In this document: positions 24,604 through 33,971 of the stretch, one piece after another
How positions within the stretch are numbered: the stretch's first letter is position 1
Layout: every line of letters starts with the position of its first letter
Source: JANQQN01 sp964519665
GTDB taxonomy: Bacteria; Myxococcota; Kuafuiibacteriia; Kuafuiibacteriales; Kuafuiibacteriaceae
DNA: 64,000 nucleotides
Direction: 5' to 3'
Assembly (NCBI GenBank): GCA_964519665.1
Contig: CAZFIV010000027.1
Location: forward strand, 1-64,000
The notes under the pieces: model-generated
Told to the model about the DNA's origin: nothing
Database searches by the model: none
The model's input: only the letters and a program-made list of their open reading frames with translations
Position numbers and translations under genes: made by a program

Positions 24604-25227
24604 TCATTCGGACAAAGCGTCCACCAGAAGACCGTAAAAGCGCGCTGGCTCGCGGCCGGAGACGGCGTCATAGCGCCACCCTAAGTGCGCGTGACATTGA
24701 CCGCACACGACGACCGTCCAGGTGTACCCGTCGAACCATGTGAACTCGAGGGCTGCAGGGCTGGCCGCGGCGATCCGGTAGGCCCGACTCAGAGTGTAGA
24801 TCTTCTTCAGGTGTCCGTACGGATTGGGGAAGACGTGAACCGGTCCCGCCCCGCCGATACGAAGCGCGTACCGGTGAGACGAGACCTCTTGGCCGCAGGC
24901 ACGGCAACGAAGCACGCGCTCCGGCTCGGGATCGCTCCCCCGCGGCTGGGGCGAGCGGTCCGCCGCCGGCGATTCCGACGGCCCCGGTGCCGGCGAAGAC
25001 TCCTTGCCCTCGAGCCCCTTGCCCTCTTGATCCTTGGCTTCCCGCCGGGGCTTGGCTTCCCGCCGGGGCTTGGCTTCCCACCGGGGCTTGGCTTCCCGCC
25101 AGGGCTTGGCTTCCCGGCCGGGCTTGGCTTCCCGTCGGCGCCGATGTTCGAACGCGACAACCTTCGCGAATAGAATCCCACCGGCTTCGAGGCAAAGGGG
25201 GAACTCGGCGAGTTGGGTGGGCATCAC
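24604..25227 (-). CDS. Bacterial cereblon-like (CULT domain) protein
   Basis: 207 residues. The C-terminal 105 residues form a CULT domain: zinc Cys pairs CRAC (108, 111) and CGQC (175, 178), FPNPYGHL, and the ligand-cage residues W164 (FTWFDGYTW), W170, W184 and Y186 (HLGWRY). Their 6- and 14-residue spacing equals that of human cereblon (W380, W386, W400) and the Magnetospirillum homologue MsCI4. The N-terminal part has a short hydrophobic start and six copies of a REAKP-type repeat, then a Lys/Glu and Pro-rich linker. CULT domains bind cyclic imides and uridine; the natural role in bacteria is unknown. It lies upstream of a HAD hydrolase. Confidence 0.9.
   Translation of the reverse strand: MMPTQLAEFPLCLEAGGILFAKVVAFEHRRRREAKPGREAKPWREAKPRWEAKPRREAKPRREAKDQEGKGLEGKESSPAPGPSESPAADRSPQPRGSDPEPERVLRCRACGQEVSSHRYALRIGGAGPVHVFPNPYGHLKKIYTLSRAYRIAAASPAALEFTWFDGYTWTVVVCGQCHAHLGWRYDAVSGREPARFYGLLVDALSE
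25030..25131 (-). repeat. 18-bp tandem repeats encoding EAKPxR
   Basis: Six near-identical 18-base units inside the cereblon-like gene give EAKPGR, EAKPWR, EAKPRW, EAKPRR, EAKPRR and EAKD. A charged repetitive linker of this type can vary in copy number between strains. Confidence 0.85.
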
Positions 25228-25614
25228 GCGACGATGAGTATAGCTCGGATAGTAGACGTCGTTAGCGTGGTTTCTATAAGAGAAGAGACTTGCGTAGACT
25301 GACGCTTTCAGCGAATCTGCGCCCCGGAGCGAACTTCATCGTGTTCGTTATTCTCCATAACCGCCGTCCTTGCAACGCGGTTCTCCAGCGCGCTCAACGC
25401 ACGTACGCCTCACTTTGCGTGTGGCCAACATTGCGTTGAGCCGCGTGCATCGTCCTTTCGTTACGGTCTGACCTGAGCGTTCGACCTCGCGAAAGCGAGC
25501 GAGCGTAAGACCGCTGCACGCGGCCTTCACTCTCTTCCGACAACCCGTCCGGGCCGGTCAGCCCGGACTCAAACCTCCGACGGTTCAAGCGACCGAGGGG
25601 AAGAGGGTAGCGTT
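25228..25614. other. Intergenic region before the EF-G paralogue
   Basis: About 387 bases with no gene. It holds the long hairpin at 25389-25445 (listed separately). The open frames here have no ribosome binding sites. GAAGAGGG shortly before 25615 is the likely ribosome binding site for the next gene. Confidence 0.5.
25389..25445 (+). promoter_or_regulatory. Long hairpin in the EF-G paralogue leader
   Basis: GCTCAACGCA (25392-25401) pairs exactly with TGCGTTGAGC (25432-25441); three more pairs outside it form across one bulged C. The loop is 30 bases. No T run follows, and about 170 bases separate it from the start codon. It may be an attenuator-like leader structure for the translation factor or an operator. 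Confidence 0.4.
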
Positions 25615-27579
25615 GTGACTCAACTCAATAAGCTCGCGACGAGAAATATCGGCATCATCGCGCACGTCGATGCTGGCAAGACGACATTGACCGAGAAGCT
25701 GCTTCACGCCACCGGCGCCGTTCATCGAGCGGGCTCGGTCGACGGAGGCACCACCGCGACCGACTTCGATCCGCTCGAACGAAAAAAGGGCATCACGATC
25801 AGCTCGGCCGCGGTGCACTTCGAGCGCAACCGGATGGGCTTCAACCTGATCGACACCCCCGGACACGCCGACTTCACCATCGAAGTCGAACGTAGCTTGC
25901 GGGTACTCGACGGGGCGGTGCTGCTGCTCGATGCGGTGGCCGGCGTCCAGCCGCAGACCGAGAAGGTCTGGCGACAGGCGGACCGATACGAGGTTCCGCG
26001 GATCGCGTTCGTCAACAAGCTCGACCGCCTCGGCGCCGACCTCGACCGCTGTCTCGACAGCATCCGCGAACGGTTGAGCATCGCCCCGGTCGTGGTCGGC
26101 TATCCGGAGTTCGGAGACGACGGGCAAAGTATTTGGGTCGACGTGACGGAGGCATCGCCGCCCGCCGGGGCGGATGCGCACCGGTTCGAGCGACGCCGAC
26201 ATGCGCTCATCGAAGCCTGCGCCGAAGTCTCAGCCGAAGTCGAAAAGGCCTTCGTGTTCGATGAACCGGTCATCGACCGGCCCCTGTTGGTCGATGCGGT
26301 GAGGCGGGCGTGCCTCGAACGCCGCTTCTTGCCGGTATTGGCCGGTAGCGCGGCGAAGAACGTCGGGGTCGTGCAGGTCCTCGATGCCGTGGAGGCGTAT
26401 CTTCCTCCGCCCGACCCTGGAGGGACCGACCAGCGGCTGGCGTTCTGTTTCAAGGTCGTGTTCGAGAAGTTCGGGCAGATGAGCTTCATCCGCGTCTATT
26501 CGGGCTCGGTGGCCCGCGGCGACGTCCTGTGGAGCTCTCGGGCCGGACGCACGATTCGGATCGGCCGCCTGGTGCAGCTGTTCGGCGACCGCCTCGACGA
26601 CGTCGAGACCCTGCCGGCCGGCTCGATCGGGGCCATCGTCGGAGGCGGACTGCAGACCGGCGATACGCTCAGCGAGACTTCCGTCAAGGCGGTCCTCGAG
26701 GGGCTCGCCCAGACGGAGCCGGTGGTGCACTTGGCCATCGCGCCCGAGCGCCTCGCCGACGGGGATAAGCTGCACGCGCATCTCGAGCGAATGCTGCTCG
26801 AGGATCCATCGCTGATCCGGATCACCGATCCGGATACCCACGAAGAGGTGCTGGGGGGCATCGGCCAGCTGCATCTCGAAGTGGTGCTCGAGCGCCTGCG
26901 GCGTCGCAGCGGCGTGACGCTCCGGGCCGGGCGGCCGAAGGTCGCCTTGCGCTCGACGATCCGGGAGCCGGTCGAACACCGGTACCGGCACGTCAAGCGG
27001 TCCGGCGGGCCGGGTCAATTCGCGGAGCTGTCGCTTTCGGTCGAGCCGATGGAACCGGGCTTCGGTTTCGCGTTCGTCGACGCGACCAAGGGCGGTGTCA
27101 TCCCCGGCGAGTACATCCCGGGGGTCGAAAAGGGGGTCGACGAAGCCCTGGCGGCCGGCCCGATGAACGGCCACCCGGTCGTCGACGTGAAGGTCACGCT
27201 GCTCGACGGGTCGGCGCACAGCCACGACTCGAGCGAACTGGCGTTCAAGATCGCAGCCCAAAGCTGCATGAAAGAAGCGCTCCTCCGAGCGCAACCGGTC
27301 CTTTTGGAGCCGGTGATGGTGGTCGACGTGATCACTCCGACCGAGTCGGTCGGGGGGGTAGTGGGCGACCTTCAGCGACGCCGAGGACGGCTCGAGCAGC
27401 TGACCGACCGGCAGGACGCGCGCGCCATTCGGGCCCGCGTACCGCTGGCTGAGCTGTTCGGCTATGCGAACGACCTCGCGTCGCTCACCCAAGGGCGGGC
27501 CCATCACGAGCTCACCCTCGGCGGCTTCGAACCGGCGCCGCCGGAGCATGTCGACCGGCTCCTCAAACGGGCCGGTTAG
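25615..27579 (+). CDS. Elongation factor G paralogue
   Basis: 654 residues from GTG 25615. Translational GTPase with all nucleotide motifs: AHVDAGKTTL (G1), ERKKGITI (switch I), DTPGHADF (G3), NKLD (G4). Domains II-V follow, with GSAAKNVGV, GELH-type GQLHLEVVLERL, and the C-terminal GDLQRRRGRLE and LFGYANDLASLTQGR. It is about 40 residues shorter than main EF-G. Many Myxococcota have several EF-G copies, so the lack of a ribosomal-protein operon here suggests a paralogue (EF-G2-like) with translocation or recycling function. A structured 5' leader precedes it. Confidence 0.9.
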   Translation: MTQLNKLATRNIGIIAHVDAGKTTLTEKLLHATGAVHRAGSVDGGTTATDFDPLERKKGITISSAAVHFERNRMGFNLIDTPGHADFTIEVERSLRVLDGAVLLLDAVAGVQPQTEKVWRQADRYEVPRIAFVNKLDRLGADLDRCLDSIRERLSIAPVVVGYPEFGDDGQSIWVDVTEASPPAGADAHRFERRRHALIEACAEVSAEVEKAFVFDEPVIDRPLLVDAVRRACLERRFLPVLAGSAAKNVGVVQVLDAVEAYLPPPDPGGTDQRLAFCFKVVFEKFGQMSFIRVYSGSVARGDVLWSSRAGRTIRIGRLVQLFGDRLDDVETLPAGSIGAIVGGGLQTGDTLSETSVKAVLEGLAQTEPVVHLAIAPERLADGDKLHAHLERMLLEDPSLIRITDPDTHEEVLGGIGQLHLEVVLERLRRRSGVTLRAGRPKVALRSTIREPVEHRYRHVKRSGGPGQFAELSLSVEPMEPGFGFAFVDATKGGVIPGEYIPGVEKGVDEALAAGPMNGHPVVDVKVTLLDGSAHSHDSSELAFKIAAQSCMKEALLRAQPVLLEPVMVVDVITPTESVGGVVGDLQRRRGRLEQLTDRQDARAIRARVPLAELFGYANDLASLTQGRAHHELTLGGFEPAPPEHVDRLLKRAG

Positions 27580-27807
27580 GCCCCGGGCCGGCTGCTCAAG
27601 TGGGCGGCCGGCCCGGCCTTTCGACTGCCGTCGCCTAGAAGCACATCGGACAGACGACGTACCGGTCGAGCATCTCCGAAGTTCTCACCCACCGGTCGCG
27701 AAGCTCGAGAGCGAGGTTTCGATACACGCCGAAATCGCATCCCGATAAACCCCATACCGACTTTCGCTGGATTCCCGGCGCGATGCTCGGGTACGACGAG
27801 GCGACCG

Positions 27808-29205
27808 GTGTCCGAAAAGACGTACTACATTCAGACGTTTGGTTGTCGGGTCAACCAAGCGGACTCGGCGGGCATCGCGGCCGCCTTGGATGCGCCCCCC
27901 AGCCCTGAGAGCGAAGACCACGCGCTGCGACGAGTGGGCGATTGGCAGGATGCCGACGTCGTCGTCCTCAATACGTGCACGGTGACCCACCGCTCCGACA
28001 CCGACGTCCGCAAGGCGGTGCACCGCATTCAGCGAGAGAATCCGGCTGCCCGAGTGGTGGTGACCGGCTGCTACGCCCAGCGTGATCCTCAGGCGCTCGT
28101 GCAGCTCGGTGGGGTCTCCGCAGTGGTCGGCAACGCCCACAAATCTGCCCTGCCGGAGGTGGTGAGCGCGCTCGCCGCGGGCGGCCCGAGCGTCCTGATC
28201 CACACGCCGATGGGCAAGCGCGACCCGTCCGACCTGCCCTCGGTGGAGCCGGTGACCACCGTCCTCGAGCGCACCCGGCCGTTCGTCAAGATCCAGGACG
28301 GCTGTGACGCGCACTGCACTTACTGCATCATTCCGGAAGTCCGCGGGCGAGCCCGCAGCGCCCCGCCGTCGGCGGTGCTGGCGGCCGTGCGGAGCCTCGT
28401 GACCGACGGGTGGCGGGAGATCGTGCTCGCGGGAGTTCACCTGGGCACCTACGCGGGCCGAGACGACGCCGTTCCGCCCAGAAGCGACGCCCCCCCGACC
28501 TCGCTCGGCGACCTGACCCGTCGGGTGCTCGACGTGCCGGGGCTCACGCAGCTTCGGTTGTCGTGCATCGAGCCGATGGCGTTCCCGATGGACCTGGTCG
28601 ACCTCGCCGCCGACGAGCCGAGACTGGCCCCCCACTTCCACCTTCCGCTTCAGTCCGGAGACGACGAGGTACTCAAGCGAATGGTGCGGCCCTACCGCGC
28701 TCGAGCCTACGGCGAGCTCCTCAACACGATTCGCGCCCGGCTGCCGAACGCCTGCCTCGGCACCGACGTGATCGTCGGCTTCCCGGGGGAGACAGAGGCT
28801 CAATTTGCCAACACGTGCGCGTTCATCGAGGCGTCCGCGCTCAACTACGTGCACGTCTTCAGCTACTCCGACCGCTCGGGCACCCCGGCCACCCGGCTCG
28901 CCGCAAAGGTCGACCCCCGCGTGATCAAGGAGCGGTCGACCCGTCTTCACGCGATCGGTCGCCGGCTATGGCACGACTATCTCGACCGGCAGGCGGGCCA
29001 CACCCTTCGGGCCCTCACGCTCGAACCCGACCGCCGCCACCCCGACCATACGCGAGCGCTCAGCGCGAACTTCTGCAGCGTTCGGATCGCGGGGCCGCGT
29101 CCAGCAAACCGCCTCCTCGACGTCGAGATCGACCGACGCGAAGGCGAGACCCTGATCGGGCGCGTCACCGCCACCCGCGCCGAGCCTCATCGGGTACCGC
29201 ATTAG
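27808..29205 (+). CDS. mtaB: tRNA t6A37 methylthiotransferase MtaB
   Basis: 465 residues from GTG 27808, after GAGG. Radical-SAM methylthiotransferase that converts t6A37 to ms2t6A37 in tRNAs reading ANN codons. N-terminal UPF0004 domain with three cluster Cys (FGCRVNQ, NTCTVTHRSD, TGCYAQ), radical-SAM motif CDAHCTYCIIP (about residue 170), VIVGFPGETEAQF, and a C-terminal TRAM-like RNA-binding part (about 395-460). The MtaB rather than MiaB identity is supported by CRVNQ and the HRSD sequence. It lies 228 bases after the EF-G paralogue. Confidence 0.92.
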   Translation: MSEKTYYIQTFGCRVNQADSAGIAAALDAPPSPESEDHALRRVGDWQDADVVVLNTCTVTHRSDTDVRKAVHRIQRENPAARVVVTGCYAQRDPQALVQLGGVSAVVGNAHKSALPEVVSALAAGGPSVLIHTPMGKRDPSDLPSVEPVTTVLERTRPFVKIQDGCDAHCTYCIIPEVRGRARSAPPSAVLAAVRSLVTDGWREIVLAGVHLGTYAGRDDAVPPRSDAPPTSLGDLTRRVLDVPGLTQLRLSCIEPMAFPMDLVDLAADEPRLAPHFHLPLQSGDDEVLKRMVRPYRARAYGELLNTIRARLPNACLGTDVIVGFPGETEAQFANTCAFIEASALNYVHVFSYSDRSGTPATRLAAKVDPRVIKERSTRLHAIGRRLWHDYLDRQAGHTLRALTLEPDRRHPDHTRALSANFCSVRIAGPRPANRLLDVEIDRREGETLIGRVTATRAEPHRVPH

Positions 29206-29225
29206 CGCCGACCGAGACTTCCTGG

Positions 29226-31118
29226 TCAGGCGCCGTCGACCCGAATGCCGCGCCGCAAAGTCGCGGTCCGAGCTCGGGTGACCTGTTGGTTGTACGTCTT
29301 GCCATCGAACCACTCGATGAGAGAAGGACGCACCGCGAGCACCTGCCATCCCACCTGCCACTGAACGGTCGTCCCGTCTCCCCACTGAACTCGCCCGTCG
29401 TCGATGGCCAGGGTGGCTTCATCGATCAGCGTGCGGAACAACTCGGAAGAGACCGGTCCGGTCTCCACATCTTCCGGCGGCGACAGCAGCACCATCTTGA
29501 GGGCCTGAAAGCGCCCCTCGTCTTCCGGGTCGAGGAATCGAAACGCGCCTTGGCCCCCGAACGAAGTGTGAAAGTAAGCGGGCCGGTGAACGATGCCGTG
29601 CAGCTCGAGGCGACGGACGGCCTGCACCAGCAGCTCGATCAGCTGCGCCGAAACGCCCAGACCAGGGTGCGCCTGGCCGGGAAGCGGCGGCCGACGGAGC
29701 GTGAAGTGGCGGGTCGGGTCCTGCATCAGTAGCCACTCGATACTCAAGACCTCGATGGTACGCCCGGTCTCGGCGGGGTCCGTGATCCAGCGTCGTCGCA
29801 CCACGAGCTCGAGCAACAGCACGGTCGGCTGCCCGACCCGGTTGCCCCGAATGCGGACCACCTGTCGGGCCGAGTCTTCAAGCTCGAACTCTGTGGTGAC
29901 CCTTTCGAATCCTCGGGCGCGCAAGACGTCCAGGAGCCCGTACCGCTCGAAGGCCAACTCCACGCCGTGGGGCGAATAGTACTGGAGGAAGCGGTCACTC
30001 CGAGGGGGGCCGAAGAGCGAGCCGGCGATGTCCTGGTCGGTGATCTGAAAGGGGTCGCTGCCCTTCGGGAGCCGGAGCTCCCTCGGATCGAGCCCGGCCG
30101 CGATGGCTTCGAAGCGTTCGCGGAGCGAAGGCTCCCGAGCCGGGCCGGTTCGCGCATCGCCGGTCAGTGCGTACCGAACCATCGCGTAGGCGGCCCGCCA
30201 CGCATCTCGGCTGTATCCCCCAGCGAGCATCACCACCACCGGAACCCGCCGCATGTGAAGGGCATCGAGGACAAACCGATCCCGGTCGAGCACCCCCTGC
30301 AACGTCAGCTGGAACGACCCGAGCGCGTCACCGGCGAGAACGTCGGTACCCGCCACGTAAAACACGAGGTCGGGGGGATGGTGCCTGAGCGCGCCTCCGA
30401 GCGTCGTCCTCAGCGTCTGAAGATAGCGCCGGTCACCGACCCGCCCCGTGAGATGAATCTGGGGATGCCGAGACTCGATGTGCGACCATACGGAGCCGTG
30501 AATCGAATAGACCAGGACGTCGGGGTCATCCACGTACGTCTCCAGCAGGCCGTCCCCTTGATGATAGTCGAGATCGATCATGGCCACCCGGCCCGAGAAC
30601 CCATTGGCCCGGATGCGTTCCAGCGCGACCGCGATGTCGTTGTGCACACAGAAGCCAGCCCCGAGGTCGGCCAACGCGTGATGATATCCGCCCCCGAGGT
30701 TGAAAGCGACCTTGCCGGGGCGGTTCCACACGTCCAAGCAGGCTTCGATCGTACCCCCGGTCGCGTACAGCGAAGCCTGCAGCACGGCATCGGTATCCAC
30801 CGCCGTCGCGTCGAGTCCGAACACGCGCCCGAGCCAGGCGGGTTCGTTGGTCGACTCCAGATAGCGATGGGTGTGAAACCGCGCGAGGTCGGTCGTCGAG
30901 GCGGGCTCCGGCCGGCGGACCCTGTCGGGCGGTAACACGCCTTCGTGCGCCAGCGCGCTCAGAATCCGCTCGCCGCGATGCAGATCGATCGTCGTCGCTC
31001 GAGCCGTCTCCTCTATCGCGGGCGGCGCGTACTTTGGGTGGTACCACACGTCCACCTGACGGCCGAGCCGCTGGCGAGCCGTCCACCGGCGAGCCCACCT
31101 CCACATCAGGTCGGCCAA
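29226..31118 (-). CDS. Histone-deacetylase-fold protein with unknown C-terminal domain
   Basis: 630 residues. Residues about 20-345 are an HDAC-like arginase-fold deacetylase with full catalytic set: GGYHHA (H146, H147), DLDYHQGDG (zinc Asp184, His186), AGTDVLAGDALG (third zinc Asp) and LAGGYSRD (catalytic Tyr). It may act on acetylated protein lysines, polyamines or small molecules. Residues about 346-630 form an extra domain of unknown fold, mixed alpha/beta and Trp-rich at the end (VQWQVGWQVLAV). Double-length HDAC-like proteins of this kind are not common. It overlaps dnaJ by 13 bases and is transcribed with it. Confidence 0.85.
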   Translation of the reverse strand: MADLMWRWARRWTARQRLGRQVDVWYHPKYAPPAIEETARATTIDLHRGERILSALAHEGVLPPDRVRRPEPASTTDLARFHTHRYLESTNEPAWLGRVFGLDATAVDTDAVLQASLYATGGTIEACLDVWNRPGKVAFNLGGGYHHALADLGAGFCVHNDIAVALERIRANGFSGRVAMIDLDYHQGDGLLETYVDDPDVLVYSIHGSVWSHIESRHPQIHLTGRVGDRRYLQTLRTTLGGALRHHPPDLVFYVAGTDVLAGDALGSFQLTLQGVLDRDRFVLDALHMRRVPVVVMLAGGYSRDAWRAAYAMVRYALTGDARTGPAREPSLRERFEAIAAGLDPRELRLPKGSDPFQITDQDIAGSLFGPPRSDRFLQYYSPHGVELAFERYGLLDVLRARGFERVTTEFELEDSARQVVRIRGNRVGQPTVLLLELVVRRRWITDPAETGRTIEVLSIEWLLMQDPTRHFTLRRPPLPGQAHPGLGVSAQLIELLVQAVRRLELHGIVHRPAYFHTSFGGQGAFRFLDPEDEGRFQALKMVLLSPPEDVETGPVSSELFRTLIDEATLAIDDGRVQWGDGTTVQWQVGWQVLAVRPSLIEWFDGKTYNQQVTRARTATLRRGIRVDGA

Positions 31119-32221
31119 CCCACCCGCACGTCTCCGTGGTAGAGCGCTTCGAGGGCTTCGGCAGCCTCGCGAACTGCCTCGGAATCCGACCCCGGATCGG
31201 GCAGCCTCACGACGAGGTGCGCATACAGATCGCCGCGGTTGCCTTCCGGTCCGACCCCTCGGCCCCGCAAGCGCAGCTGCGCCCCGTTTTGGGCCCCCGC
31301 GGGCACGGTGAGGTTGACCGGTCCGTCGAGGGTGGGAATCTCGATCTTGGCTCCCAGCAACACCTCGGGCACCGACACGGGGACGTCGAGGCGAAGGTCG
31401 CGTCCATCACGCCGGAAGTAAGGATGCTCGGCGACCTTGACGGTAATCCGGAGATCGCCGTCCCGGCCCCCTCGAAGACCCGATCCCCCTTGGCCCCGCA
31501 GGCGGATGACCTTGCCGTCGTCGACGCCAGCCGGAATCCGCACGTTGAGTTTGGCCTGCTTGGGACGGGTCCCGCGACCACCGCACTGTTCGCACTCCGC
31601 CACCACGCTTCCCGCCCCATCGCACATGGGGCACGTGCTGGAAAACTGGATCGCGCCCCTTTGCACGTACGCCTGTCCGGTTCCACCGCACTGCGGGCAG
31701 GTCTTTGGACGACCGGCCGTGCCCTGCCCGTCACACCGCTCGCAGGGTCGTCCGCGGCTGAGGCGGAGCGTCCGCTCGCCCCCCCTCGCGGCCTCCTCGA
31801 ATCCGATCGTGACCTCGGTCGTGATATCCGCGCCGTCGACCGGACGGGGGCGCCGGGGCGCGGACGGGCCCGGCCCCCGACTGTCGAAGCCGCGCAGCAG
31901 GTCCTCGAGCGGATCGACCCCGCCCTTGCCGCCTCGACCCCGGGAGGCGGCACGCTGCGCTCGATAGGCGTCGACCTTGTCGGGATCGAACCCCAAGCGC
32001 TCCGCGTCTTCGCCTAACTCATCGTAAAGATTGCGTTTTTTCTCATCACCGAGCACCTCGAAGGCCTTTCCGACGGCCTTGAAACGCTCTTCGGCCTCGG
32101 GATTGTTCGGGTTGCGGTCCGGGTGGAACTCTCGGGCCAGCTTGCGGTAGGCCCGTTTGATCTCATCCTGGCTGGCATCCTTGGCTACCCCTAGCTCGTC
32201 ATAATAAGACCTTGAAACCAC
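31106..32221 (-). CDS. dnaJ: DnaJ-type co-chaperone (type A)
   Basis: 371 residues. J domain (1-70) with HPD in FHPDRNPNNPEAEERF, a short G/F-like linker, four zinc-binding CxxCxGxG motifs (CERCDGQG, CPQCGGTG, CPMCDGAG, CEQCGGRG) and the C-terminal client-binding beta domains. All motifs are intact. It stimulates Hsp70 ATPase and binds unfolded protein. It starts with a 104-base gap to a divergent acyltransferase gene, and its end overlaps the HDAC-like gene. The genes dnaK and grpE are not nearby, so this may be an accessory DnaJ. Confidence 0.93.
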   Translation of the reverse strand: MVSRSYYDELGVAKDASQDEIKRAYRKLAREFHPDRNPNNPEAEERFKAVGKAFEVLGDEKKRNLYDELGEDAERLGFDPDKVDAYRAQRAASRGRGGKGGVDPLEDLLRGFDSRGPGPSAPRRPRPVDGADITTEVTIGFEEAARGGERTLRLSRGRPCERCDGQGTAGRPKTCPQCGGTGQAYVQRGAIQFSSTCPMCDGAGSVVAECEQCGGRGTRPKQAKLNVRIPAGVDDGKVIRLRGQGGSGLRGGRDGDLRITVKVAEHPYFRRDGRDLRLDVPVSVPEVLLGAKIEIPTLDGPVNLTVPAGAQNGAQLRLRGRGVGPEGNRGDLYAHLVVRLPDPGSDSEAVREAAEALEALYHGDVRVGWPT

Positions 32222-32324
32222 AAAAGAATCCTCTCTTGTAGGGTACGCTAAGCACCGCGCGCAGCGCGTCGAACCCTCCTAGGATTTCGGCTTTCGTCGG
32301 CGTTTTTGCTAAACCGGTTATTGG

Positions 32325-33971
32325 GTGCGCACGGAAGACCAAGAACGGATCCTCACTGAGCTCGAGAGCCGGGTCTGCGAGTACTACGTCGAGCAGAGTC
32401 GGGAACTAGACCTCCGCCTGCAAGATGTACTCGAGGAGAGCCTGTATCGCGAGCGGCGACGACTGAAGGAAGACGGGGGCAAGAGCCCCGCGTACGAGAC
32501 CGATACGGCTTTCTGGGATCAGGTCCAGCGAAGTCTGCGGCACGCGTCAGACCGCGACCTCCGAATGCTGCTGCGACGGATCATCCGTCACTATGGGGAG
32601 GAGATCGCTGGAAACTTCAATCAGCGAGTGTACAACGTCACGACCCGGCTGCTGCCGTCGGGCCTGGCGGTCCTGATGAACGCGATGTCGCCGAAGCGGC
32701 TGCTGAGCCGTCTGCCCGGGCTGCCGAGCATCGACGAGTCGATCATCGTGCAGGGCGAGATCGAGAACCTCCGGCGCCTCAATGAGCTGGGCACGGTGAT
32801 CCTGGTGCCGACCCACGTGAGCAACCTCGACTCGGTCGTGGTCGGGTACGCGCTGTACAGGATCGGGCTGCCTCCTTTCATTTATGGGGCCGGCCTCAAC
32901 CTGTTCACCAATCCCCTCCTGTCGTTCTTCATGCACAATCTGGGCGCTTATACGGTCGACCGGAAGAAGGTCGACCCGCTCTACAAAGAGGTCCTGAAGG
33001 ACTACGCAACGCTGACCCTGGAGTTCGGTTACAACAACATCTTCTTTCCCGGCGGGACGCGCTCCCGCTCGGGTGCGATCGAACACCGGCTCAAGTACGG
33101 GCTCCTGGGCACCGGGGTGCCGGCCTACATCAACAATCTCAAGCGCGGGCGGACCCCGGAGAAGCTGTTCGTGGTTCCGATGACGCTCTCGTACGACCTC
33201 GTCCTCGAAGGCGAGACCCTGATCGACGACTTTCTCAAGGAGGTCGGCAAGGCGCGTTACATCATCGATGATGATGAGTTTACGCAGCCGAAGCGGGTCT
33301 TGGAGTTCCTGTCCAAGCTCGTCGGCCTGAACTCCAAACTGCACGTGACGCTGTCCGCCGCGACCGACATCTTCGGCAACCCGGTCACTCCCGACGGCGA
33401 GAGTTTGGACCCAGCGGGCCGCTCGGTCGACATCCGACGCTACGTCCTCAGAAACGGCGAACCCACGCCGGTGGCCGACCGCGACACCGAGTATACGAGA
33501 GAGCTCGGTGAACAGATCGTGGCCGCCTATACCCGTGACAACGTGGTCAGCAGCACCCACGTCGTGGCTCGCGCCGTGTTCGGCCTCCTTCTCGACAAGA
33601 ACCCCCGAATGGACGTCCTGCGGGTGCTCCGCACCGGCGGTCGAGAGGACGACCTGGAGCTGTCCGAGGTCAACACGGCCACGCAACGGGTGCTCGACGA
33701 AGTCAAGGCGCGCGTCGAAAAGAAGGAGATCCGGATCGCCGAGTCGCTCAAAAAGCCGGCCGATCAGGTGGTCACAGACGCGCTCGCGCTCTTTAATTCG
33801 TATCACACCCGCCCGGCCGTCATTCGCAAAGGGGACCGGATCATCCCGGTGGACCGAACGCTCTTGCTGTACTACCAGAATCGACTCGAGGGGTATGGCC
33901 TGCCGGGGCGGAAGGCGCTCGCCGACGACCACCGGACCCTAGCCACCAGTCCCGCGTCCGTGATCGCATGA
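32325..33971 (+). CDS. Glycerol-3-phosphate acyltransferase-like protein
   Basis: 548 residues from GTG 32325. The acyltransferase core (about 150-330) has block I VPTHVSNLDS (HxxxxD), then GAGLNLFTNP, FMHNLGAYTVDRKK, FPGGTRSRSG (block III) and VVPMTLSYDLV (block IV), as in PlsB-type enzymes that add a fatty acyl group to glycerol-3-phosphate. The N- and C-terminal thirds are helical and charged. A GpsA-like gene follows, with ATGA overlap of stop and start, which fits the first steps of phospholipid synthesis. Confidence 0.87.
   Translation: MRTEDQERILTELESRVCEYYVEQSRELDLRLQDVLEESLYRERRRLKEDGGKSPAYETDTAFWDQVQRSLRHASDRDLRMLLRRIIRHYGEEIAGNFNQRVYNVTTRLLPSGLAVLMNAMSPKRLLSRLPGLPSIDESIIVQGEIENLRRLNELGTVILVPTHVSNLDSVVVGYALYRIGLPPFIYGAGLNLFTNPLLSFFMHNLGAYTVDRKKVDPLYKEVLKDYATLTLEFGYNNIFFPGGTRSRSGAIEHRLKYGLLGTGVPAYINNLKRGRTPEKLFVVPMTLSYDLVLEGETLIDDFLKEVGKARYIIDDDEFTQPKRVLEFLSKLVGLNSKLHVTLSAATDIFGNPVTPDGESLDPAGRSVDIRRYVLRNGEPTPVADRDTEYTRELGEQIVAAYTRDNVVSSTHVVARAVFGLLLDKNPRMDVLRVLRTGGREDDLELSEVNTATQRVLDEVKARVEKKEIRIAESLKKPADQVVTDALALFNSYHTRPAVIRKGDRIIPVDRTLLLYYQNRLEGYGLPGRKALADDHRTLATSPASVIA

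Noticed and set aside
26230..27549. Long minus-strand frame opposite the EF-G paralogue
   Set aside because: Antisense shadow of a GC-rich gene with random-looking composition.
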